Source of the DNA: Bdellovibrio sp.
Lineage (GTDB): Bacteria; Bdellovibrionota; Bdellovibrionia; Bdellovibrionales; UBA1609
Direction of reading: 5' to 3'
Assembly: GCA_003694355.1 (NCBI GenBank)
Contig: RFKI01000267.1
Span: forward strand, 1-5,402
DNA length: 5,402 nucleotides
Below are positions 1 to 4,484 of this stretch, piece after piece (position 1 is the first letter of the stretch; each line of letters begins with the position of its first letter). The notes below the pieces were generated by a model that was not told the DNA's origin, ran no database searches, and was given only the letters and a program-made list of their open reading frames with translations. A program made the translations under genes and the position numbers.

Positions 1-1129
1 CAAGAACTGTGCCCAAAAAGGAAAAGGGGATTCCAAAAGCCGTAATAAAAGCAATCCGTGAGGGTAAGACCAAAGAAAGAATCAAAACCACCAAAACCAA
101 ACCAATTGCCAAATTATTGGTTAAAACCTTCAGCCGTCTTCTCACAAAATAAGACATGTCGTTGATATAACTAACATGGATCTTGTCGCCTAAAAGAGGC
201 TTCATTTTTTCCATCACAGCTTTCACATCATCCACTAATTGAATCGCATCTCCTTTTTCTTTTTTTAACACCGTTAAATAAATGGCAGGATGTCCATTTG
301 TTCGTTCATAGTACTTTCGCTTTTCAAACACCCTTTTCACTCGAGCCACATCACCTACGCGAATACTTTCTGCCAGTTCATTAGCCCTAACCACTGTCTT
401 TTTAATGTCCTCAAGACTTTTATATTCCCCAATCGTTCTTACGATCATCTCTTTTTTATGGGGTCCAATAGCCTCAATCACTCCACCTGGGATGCTGAGG
501 TTCTGATTTTTCAAAGCAAAAATCAGATCATTTAAAGACACATGATACTGCTTTAGTTTTTGAGGAAGTGCCTCAACCCGGATTTCATAATCTCTTAAAC
601 CATTAAAGTTGACCTTGGCTACTGAGCGAATTTTTTCAAGCTTATCTTGAACTAACTTCGCCTTTTCTCTAAGCACCGATTCAGATACATCTCCCGACAA
701 GGACACCTCAACAATAGGACGCAACTTGCTCTCCAATGACACCACCACAGGCTTTTCTGCTTCGTTTGGCAAGTCGCTCATTTTATCAATCACGTCTTGT
801 ACATCTGACTTGGCCTCATCTGAAGTGGTTTGATCCGGGTCTAACTGAATATAAATCAAGCTTTGTCCTTGAACCGAAATAGACATGATTTTCTTGACTC
901 CATCCACCTCTTTAAGATCCTGCTCTATGGGTGAAGTCACCAAACGTTCCACTTCCTCTGCTGAGGCCCCTGGGTAAACGGTAGTTACCTGAATAAAATC
1001 AAAAGCAATATTCGGAAAAAGCTCACGCTGAATATGTGTAAGAGCATAAAGGCCCACCACAAATACAACTATGGAAATGATATTTACAAGAATTTTTTGT
1101 TTGGCAAAGTAAGCAATTAAATTTTTCAA
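1..1129 (-). CDS. RND-family efflux transporter permease, N-terminal 376 residues (gene runs off the left edge)
   Basis: This is the proton-driven inner-membrane pump subunit of a tripartite efflux system. The frame is open from a TTG at 1129 to base 1. Visible parts are a short cytoplasmic N-terminus, TM1 at about residues 13-33 (ILVNIISIVVFVVGLYAL), the first periplasmic porter region with the family motif YPGASAEEVERLVTSPIEQD and then VDGV (about residues 52-77), TM2 at about 340-356 and the start of TM3 at the edge. The roughly 300-residue loop between TM1 and TM2 is normal for RND pumps. An in-frame TAG lies four codons before the TTG and the next in-frame ATG is near residue 71, after TM1, so TTG is the only sensible start. 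It follows the TolC-like gene by 24 bp and is probably cotranscribed. The TM4 proton-relay aspartates and the C-terminal half are outside the window. Sequence looks more like the multidrug (HAE-1) than the heavy-metal branch, but substrate cannot be told. Confidence 0.93.
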   Translation of the reverse strand, partial: MKNLIAYFAKQKILVNIISIVVFVVGLYALTHIQRELFPNIAFDFIQVTTVYPGASAEEVERLVTSPIEQDLKEVDGVKKIMSISVQGQSLIYIQLDPDQTTSDEAKSDVQDVIDKMSDLPNEAEKPVVVSLESKLRPIVEVSLSGDVSESVLREKAKLVQDKLEKIRSVAKVNFNGLRDYEIRVEALPQKLKQYHVSLNDLIFALKNQNLSIPGGVIEAIGPHKKEMIVRTIGEYKSLEDIKKTVVRANELAESIRVGDVARVKRVFEKRKYYERTNGHPAIYLTVLKKEKGDAIQLVDDVKAVMEKMKPLLGDKIHVSYINDMSYFVRRRLKVLTNNLAIGLVLVVLILSLVLPSRIAFITAFGIPFSFLGTVL

Positions 1130-1137
1130 TGGAACAA

Positions 1138-1144
1138 CCCTTTT
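1138..1144 (-). promoter_or_regulatory. Ribosome binding site for the TTG start of the RND gene
   Basis: On the minus strand AAAAGGG ends 8 nt before the TTG at 1129. A stronger-looking AGGAG (1155-1151) overlaps the stop codon of the upstream gene but is 21 nt from the TTG, too far to be used alone. The nearer purine run supports TTG as the initiator. Confidence 0.5.
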
Positions 1145-1153
1145 CTATCTCTC

Positions 1154-2716
1154 CTAAAAAGAAAGGCAATTTCTTTGGCCCAGTTTCTGGCAAACAAGCC
1201 CTTCTATTTCCTTGTCTAAATCGGAACTCATTTTCAAAATACTCCAGGAATTTTCTTTAACTGCCATTAAAGATCGATAATAAACACTTTGAGTCTGTCG
1301 GGCTTCATCTCCTGCCATAATCACATTTTGCAGAGGAATTTGCCCCAAACGAAACCTTTTTTCCTCTAGTCGCACTCTTAACTTTTGCCGATCCACAGAC
1401 TGCTTTAATTGCTTCACTTTTTTAAAGTCTTCCTTCAAGCTCCTGCAATGAGAGATCCAGTTAACAGCCAACTCATCTTCAGCAATTTTCATATCAAAAA
1501 GAGCCTGGTCTCGACTTGAAAGCTCCTGCAGGTATTTGGCCTTTTGCTGATGCCTTCCCAGTGGCCAGGTTAAACTCAATCCTACCACCAGATTAGGATG
1601 AGAAAAGTCTTTAAGTTCTTCCAAGGCATTATCAAGACTCAAAGAGTCCACGGCATTATAGGCCGCAGAAACCTGTAAACGCAGATCGGGCTTCAACTGA
1701 TCCTTGGCACTAAGGAGCTGCAATTCCCGCCCCTTTAAACGCTTCCGAATTTTTTTTAATTTCACATTGGACTGAGCCACCTCCTCTTTAGACAGGCTCT
1801 CACAAGCCTTTAAAGCTCTTGCTGAAGGATCATCCAGCCCCAGAGGCACCTCAAGAGGATCTAACTTCAACCACGAAGCAGGAAACTTTAACCCCACAAC
1901 CAAACGCGCCCATTCATTAAATAAAGCACTTCGGGCATCTGTGAGTTGCGCCTGAGCCAAAGATAAAGCATTTTCCGCCTGTAAAACATCTGGCAACTCA
2001 GCCGTGCCTCGTTTCTTTTTGAGTTGAGTGATTTGATATAAACGCTGCTTTAACTTCACATTGTTTTGAGCAAGCTGGGCATTAACCTGCGCAAGATAAG
2101 CATTGTAAAACAAATGAGCCATGGAAAGAAACCAATCACTGATCGCATCTACAAGTTCTCCACGAAGCGCCTCAGCTTCTTTTTGCAAAGCCTTTATTTG
2201 CCAACGCGTGCTTTGCCCGAAAAAGTCTTTCCATAAACTCTGCGAAAGCCCTACCTTTAATTGATACTCCTTGTAATCAAAGGCACTGGGAGAAGGAAAG
2301 TCAAAGTGATAAGATCCCAGGTTTTGAACAATTCCAGCTTCAAACTGTGTGCCTGAACTGAAGTATTTTTTAAAGGACAGGTCTGTGGACTGAGTCACTA
2401 ACTTGGAAGGGGAGTAAATGGAGACGGATTCATTTTGATTATTTAAATCCTGATAGCTTAAAACCAATAAGGGATCCAACGGGGCCTCGGAAGACTGCTT
2501 AAGAGATAAGGATTTTTTTTCAAGGTTTAAAATCTTTTGAAAGGAGTCCGCACTTTCAATCCCTTTTTGAACCACTACCTTTAAGGTGATTTTCCCCTCT
2601 GGCAATTTTTTAAGAGCTTTTAGAGCCTCTTCTCTCTCTGATGCCCCTAATGAAGAGGGAGCCCCAATCCCAAATAAAAACAATATGTTAAGAAATAAAA
2701 GAAACGGCTTTTTCAT
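1154..2716 (-). CDS. TolC-family outer membrane efflux protein
   Basis: This is the outer membrane factor of a tripartite efflux pump: a trimeric channel with a beta-barrel in the outer membrane and a helical tunnel in the periplasm. From the ATG at 2716 it is 520 residues, slightly longer than most of the family. Residues 1-25 (MKKPFLLFLNILFLFGIGAP, then SSLGA) form a Sec signal peptide with likely cleavage after LGA. There is no lipobox cysteine, so it is not a lipoprotein. Two similar halves follow, as expected for TolC: beta strands near 125-167 then long helices 170-275 (DVLQAENALSLAQAQL), and beta strands near 343-387 then helices 390-505 (EEKRFRLGQIPLQNVI). A TTG at 2791 would extend the frame by 25 residues but would place a second hydrophobic stretch before the signal peptide and also lacks an RBS, so I prefer ATG. 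The ATG itself has no visible Shine-Dalgarno site. The RND gene follows immediately, which sets the role as export; the substrate is unknown. Confidence 0.92.
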   Translation of the reverse strand: MKKPFLLFLNILFLFGIGAPSSLGASEREEALKALKKLPEGKITLKVVVQKGIESADSFQKILNLEKKSLSLKQSSEAPLDPLLVLSYQDLNNQNESVSIYSPSKLVTQSTDLSFKKYFSSGTQFEAGIVQNLGSYHFDFPSPSAFDYKEYQLKVGLSQSLWKDFFGQSTRWQIKALQKEAEALRGELVDAISDWFLSMAHLFYNAYLAQVNAQLAQNNVKLKQRLYQITQLKKKRGTAELPDVLQAENALSLAQAQLTDARSALFNEWARLVVGLKFPASWLKLDPLEVPLGLDDPSARALKACESLSKEEVAQSNVKLKKIRKRLKGRELQLLSAKDQLKPDLRLQVSAAYNAVDSLSLDNALEELKDFSHPNLVVGLSLTWPLGRHQQKAKYLQELSSRDQALFDMKIAEDELAVNWISHCRSLKEDFKKVKQLKQSVDRQKLRVRLEEKRFRLGQIPLQNVIMAGDEARQTQSVYYRSLMAVKENSWSILKMSSDLDKEIEGLVCQKLGQRNCLSF

Positions 2717-2752
2717 ATCAAAAAAGAATAAGCGAAAAAATGAGAGAATCCC

Positions 2753-2791
2753 ATTAAAATATAAATATAAAGTTCCCTTGCAACACTGCAA
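2753..2791 (-). promoter_or_regulatory. Putative promoter region of the efflux operon
   Basis: This AT-rich stretch lies on the minus strand upstream of the TolC-like ATG. Possible pairs are TTGCAG (2791-2786) with TATATT (2769-2764) at 16-bp spacing, or TTGCAA (2783-2778) with TTTAAT (2758-2753) at 19 bp. The second would give a leader of about 30 nt before the ATG at 2716. Neither pair is close to consensus in both boxes, so the region is better supported than the exact boxes. Confidence 0.4.
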
Positions 2792-2820
2792 AAAAATGAG
2801 GGAAGCCTACTTTTGGGTGT

Positions 2821-2829
2821 TTATCCACA
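2821..2829 (+). promoter_or_regulatory. Perfect DnaA-box sequence TTATCCACA
   Basis: The 9-mer matches the consensus TTATNCACA exactly and is the high-affinity form known from E. coli oriC. It sits about 30 bp upstream of the putative efflux-operon promoter and 38 bp from the tRNA-Leu terminator hairpin. I found no second box in the window, so this is not an origin. A single match in a window this size can also occur by chance. Confidence 0.3.
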
Positions 2830-2840
2830 ATTAAGCGAGA

Positions 2841-2868
2841 AGGGCTCTGAAGGACTCTAAGGACTTAA
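2841..2868 (+). repeat. Imperfect triple direct repeat of about 9 bp
   Basis: Three adjacent units read AGGGCTCTGA, AGGACTCTA and AGGACTTAA. They lie between the DnaA-box match and the tRNA-Leu terminator, upstream of the efflux operon. They could be a regulator site or leftover slippage. No function is claimed. Confidence 0.35.
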
Positions 2869-2899
2869 TAAAAAACCTGCTTGTAGCAGGTTTTTTATT
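2867..2899 (-). terminator. Intrinsic terminator of tRNA-Leu (near-symmetric, possibly bidirectional)
   Basis: The stem pairs 2867-2881 with 2885-2899 around a 3-nt loop (core CCTGCT/AGCAGG). Its outer part is an A-run facing a T-run, so on the minus strand the GC core is followed by TTTTTTATTAA. The hairpin begins one base after the encoded CCA of the tRNA, so its main job is to end that transcript. It also insulates the efflux promoter region from tRNA transcription. The matching T-run on the plus strand would let it work in that direction too, but no plus-strand gene precedes it. Confidence 0.88.
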
Positions 2900-2988
2900 T
2901 GGTGCCCCGGGCCAGACTTGAACTGGCACGGCCGTTACCGGCCCCAGGATTTTAAGTCCTGTGCGTCTACCAATTCCGCCACCGGGGC
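2900..2988 (-). tRNA. tRNA-Leu(UAA)
   Basis: The gene is an 86-nt class II tRNA plus an encoded CCA (2902-2900). The acceptor stem is GCCCCGG paired with CCGGGGC (2910-2904), followed by discriminator A. The D arm is GCG-GAAUUGGUAGA-CGC. The anticodon arm is CAGGA-CUUAAAA-UCCUG, giving anticodon UAA. A long variable arm (GGCCG-GUAA-CGGCC) is as expected for leucine, and the T arm is GCCAG-UUCAAGU-CUGGC. All stems pair perfectly. It reads UUA and, by wobble, UUG codons. It is a single-gene unit with its own promoter upstream and a terminator directly downstream. No integrase or att-like duplication of its 3' end is visible. Confidence 0.98.
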
Positions 2989-3007
2989 TTACAACTCCGA
3001 AGACTCA

Positions 3008-3037
3008 ATAGTTCATAAGAGAAGCCAAGATTGTCAA
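3008..3037 (-). promoter_or_regulatory. Promoter of tRNA-Leu
   Basis: On the minus strand a perfect -35 box TTGACA (3037-3032) is followed after 18 bp by AACTAT (3013-3008), a weak -10 box. Transcription would begin near 3001, about 13 nt before the mature tRNA 5' end at 2988, a plausible short leader for RNase P. TATGAA at 14-bp spacing is an alternative -10 box. Confidence 0.55.
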
Positions 3038-3101
3038 TCAAAATAAAAGGTTAGGGGCCATTATAGGGCCTCCAGTCAAAAACTTCTAAGCAGAATTCCA
3101 T

Positions 3102-3130
3102 TTGCTTCTGTGCAAAATTCATCTTATAGG
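3102..3130 (+). promoter_or_regulatory. Putative promoter of the IMPDH/GMPR-family gene
   Basis: TTGCTT (3102-3107) and TATAGG (3125-3130) are separated by 17 bp. A start near 3137 would leave a leader of about 20 nt holding the strong ribosome binding site at 3147-3153. The boxes only partly match the sigma-70 consensus. I saw no clear purine-repressor operator or riboswitch in the 169 bp upstream of the gene. Confidence 0.45.
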
Positions 3131-3146
3131 TAAAAAGCTAAGCTTT

Positions 3147-3153
3147 GGGAGGG
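3147..3153 (+). promoter_or_regulatory. Strong Shine-Dalgarno site of the IMPDH/GMPR-family gene
   Basis: GGGAGGG ends 4 nt before the ATG at 3158 and contains the full GGAGG core. It fixes the start codon. It is also the best local match for pairing with the UCCUCC loop of the candidate small RNA at 4366-4371 (7 bp including one G-U). Confidence 0.8.
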
Positions 3154-3157
3154 TTTC

Positions 3158-4213
3158 ATGTCACTTATTTTTACGGCCAGAGAAATCAAAGAAAAGCCTC
3201 GAGGGCTCAGCTTTGATGATGTTTTAATTGTCCCCCAAAAGTCAGAAGTGCGCTCAAGACGTGACCCTGACCTCTCCACGCAATTAACCAGGAATCTCAA
3301 AATCCAACTCCCCTTCATCAGCGCCAACATGGACACTGTCACTGAAAGTGAAATGGCCATTGCCATGCATCGAATGGGAGGCGTAGGCATCCTTCATCGT
3401 TTTATGCCCATTGAAGAACAGTGCCAACACGTTGATACCCTCGTTAAAGAAGGGCTCCCCATTGTGGCTGCCAGCATTGGTGTTCATCAGGACTCCAAAG
3501 AGAGAGCCAAAGCCCTTGTGGATCATGGAGTCAACCTGATCACCATTGATATTGCTCATGGCCACTCTGTTTCCATGATGGAAACCATTCAGTGGTTGAA
3601 AAAAGAGTTTAAAGACATTGAAGTGATTGCCGGAAATGTGGCCACTCCCGAAGGAGTTACTGACCTGGCTGAAGCCGGAGCTGATGCCATTAAGGTAGGC
3701 ATTGGCCCTGGGTCTATGTGCACCACTCGCATTATCACAGGCTGTGGAGTTCCTCAGTTAACAGCGATTGCCCTTTGCGCAGAAAGAGCCCTTAAGCTGG
3801 GAGTTCCTATTATTGCTGATGGAGGGATCAAAACCTCTGGAGACATTATGAAAGCACTGGCCTGTGGAGCTCAAACCGTTATGTTAGGCTCCCTTCTTGC
3901 AGGCACCTTGGAAACCCCTGGACCCATCCGAAACGGCAAAAAACAATACCGAGGAATGGCCTCTAAAGCCGCTCAGGTTTCCTGGCGCGGAGAAGTGCCC
4001 GAAGGGATGGCGCCCGAGGGAGAAGCCACTTATGTGCCCATTAAAGGACATGTCTCTGACGTGATTAAGGAACTTTCTGGAGGACTACGAAGTGGCATGA
4101 GCTATATCAATGCTCTTCGTGTTCCAGACATTATGAAAAACTCCCGATTTATTGAAATGAGCCTTTCTGGACATTTTGAGTCTAAGGCCCACGGACTCTT
4201 ACGCACCACTTAA
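3158..4213 (+). CDS. IMP dehydrogenase/GMP reductase family protein without CBS domains (probable GMP reductase)
   Basis: This cytosolic TIM-barrel enzyme of purine nucleotide interconversion has 351 residues. IMPDH oxidises IMP to XMP with NAD+; GMP reductase converts GMP to IMP with NADPH. Visible motifs are FDDVLIVP (19-26), SANMDTVTE (55-63), the active-site loop [11 protein letters not shown] (181-191) with catalytic Cys188 and Thr190, the phosphate-binding ADGGIK (220-225), and a flap at 266-289 ending PEGE with Glu287. The length and lack of a CBS pair between barrel strands fit GMP reductase (E. coli GuaC is 347 residues); most bacterial IMPDHs are near 490. By hand, the flap from GM to EG has the same length as in GuaC and lacks the Arg-Tyr pair that IMPDH uses as general base. 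The N-terminal half (LSTQLT, MDTVTE) resembles IMPDH more, and CBS-less true IMPDHs exist, so the reaction is not settled. It is monocistronic on the plus strand, divergent from tRNA-Leu. Confidence 0.93.
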   Translation: MSLIFTAREIKEKPRGLSFDDVLIVPQKSEVRSRRDPDLSTQLTRNLKIQLPFISANMDTVTESEMAIAMHRMGGVGILHRFMPIEEQCQHVDTLVKEGLPIVAASIGVHQDSKERAKALVDHGVNLITIDIAHGHSVSMMETIQWLKKEFKDIEVIAGNVATPEGVTDLAEAGADAIKVGIGPGSMCTTRIITGCGVPQLTAIALCAERALKLGVPIIADGGIKTSGDIMKALACGAQTVMLGSLLAGTLETPGPIRNGKKQYRGMASKAAQVSWRGEVPEGMAPEGEATYVPIKGHVSDVIKELSGGLRSGMSYINALRVPDIMKNSRFIEMSLSGHFESKAHGLLRTT

Positions 4214-4312
4214 AATCAGGCCGTAGGTCTAGTTTTTCCTCACTCTTCTTAAGGGCCTCAAAGAATTTCAACGGCTTAACAATATGCACAGAATTTAAGG
4301 CAATTTAAGCCT

Positions 4313-4342
4313 TTGACCGACCAACCCTTCTAACTCTAACCT
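4313..4342 (+). promoter_or_regulatory. Putative promoter of the candidate small RNA
   Basis: TTGACC (4313-4318, five of six consensus bases) is followed after 18 bp by TAACCT (4337-4342, a weak -10). This would start transcription at about 4349-4350, exactly where the 5' strand of the first RNA hairpin (GAGCAA) begins. The agreement between predicted start and structure is the main support. Confidence 0.35.
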
Positions 4343-4349
4343 TTATTTA

Positions 4350-4484
4350 GAGCAATGCTAACGTATCCTCCAATGTTGTTTTGCTCAAGCCAACTTTGTT
4401 GGTTTGATTGTTGTTGAAATGCAAAAGGATTTGCAGATTTAAACTTTGTCGGGACCGGTTCTCAGGATGAAAACCGGTTTTTTT
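4350..4484 (+). ncRNA. Candidate intergenic small RNA, about 135 nt, with exposed UCCUCC and AGGA loops
   Basis: There is no convincing coding frame here, but ordered structure is visible. Hairpin 1 pairs GAGCAA (4350-4355) with TTGCTC (4381-4386) and, after an internal loop, 4360-4364 with 4373-4377, leaving the 8-nt loop AUCCUCCA. Hairpin 2 pairs 4387-4394 with 4398-4405 (CCAAC/GUUGG core, UUU loop). Hairpin 3 pairs UGCAAA (4420-4425) with UUUGCA (4430-4435) around loop AGGA. The fourth is the terminator at 4454-4484, whose loop also holds AGGAU. Between hairpins 2 and 3 lies a U/G-rich linker. A promoter-like pair sits just upstream. I do not recognise it as 6S, SRP, tmRNA or RNase P RNA. 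The alternative is that it is a structured 3' UTR of the 3158-4213 gene ending at the same terminator. The UCCUCC loop suggests a regulator that pairs with ribosome binding sites, but this is inference from one sequence. Confidence 0.45.
4454..4484 (+). terminator. Intrinsic terminator on the plus strand, overlapping the lysA stop codon
   Basis: ACCGGTT (4454-4460) pairs perfectly with AACCGGT (4472-4478) around an 11-nt loop, and a run of seven T (4478-4484) follows. The T-run is only on the plus-strand side; read from the minus strand the stem is followed by CCCGACAAAG, so it is not a classical terminator for lysA. It ends either the candidate small RNA or a long 3' UTR of the gene ending at 4213. 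Its last two bases lie inside the lysA stop codon (4485-4483). Confidence 0.8.

Noticed and set aside
290..535. Plus-strand open frame of 81 codons
   Set aside because: It lies entirely antisense to the RND coding sequence, with no RBS and no protein-like features.
2717..2791. 25-residue N-terminal extension of the TolC-like protein from a TTG at 2791
   Set aside because: It would put a second hydrophobic segment before a good signal peptide, overlaps the likely promoter, and has no SD.
2586..2834. Plus-strand open frame of 82 codons
   Set aside because: Most of it is antisense to the signal-peptide end of the TolC-like gene; it is Lys/Asn-rich because the region is AT-rich, and it has no RBS.
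2900..2988. tRNA-Leu as an integration site for a mobile element
   Set aside because: No integrase gene, no second copy of the tRNA 3' end and no compositional change are visible nearby.
3053..3072. GGCC-attatag-GGCC inverted repeat upstream of the IMPDH/GMPR-family gene as an operator
   Set aside because: The arms are only 4 bp and do not match a purine-repressor site I know; chance is likely.
3124..3565. Two minus-strand open frames within and before the IMPDH/GMPR-family gene
   Set aside because: They are antisense shadows of a clearly conserved plus-strand gene.
4297..4313. AAGGC/GCCTT hairpin as terminator of the gene ending at 4213
   Set aside because: It is only 5 bp with a 7-nt loop and just TTT before GACC; too weak, and its 3' end overlaps the small-RNA -35 box.
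4355..4417. 20-codon frame with several Cys and one Trp inside the candidate small RNA, resembling an attenuator leader peptide
   Set aside because: It has no SD, its start codon is inside the hairpin 1 stem, and the gene beyond the terminator is on the opposite strand, so attenuation makes no sense.
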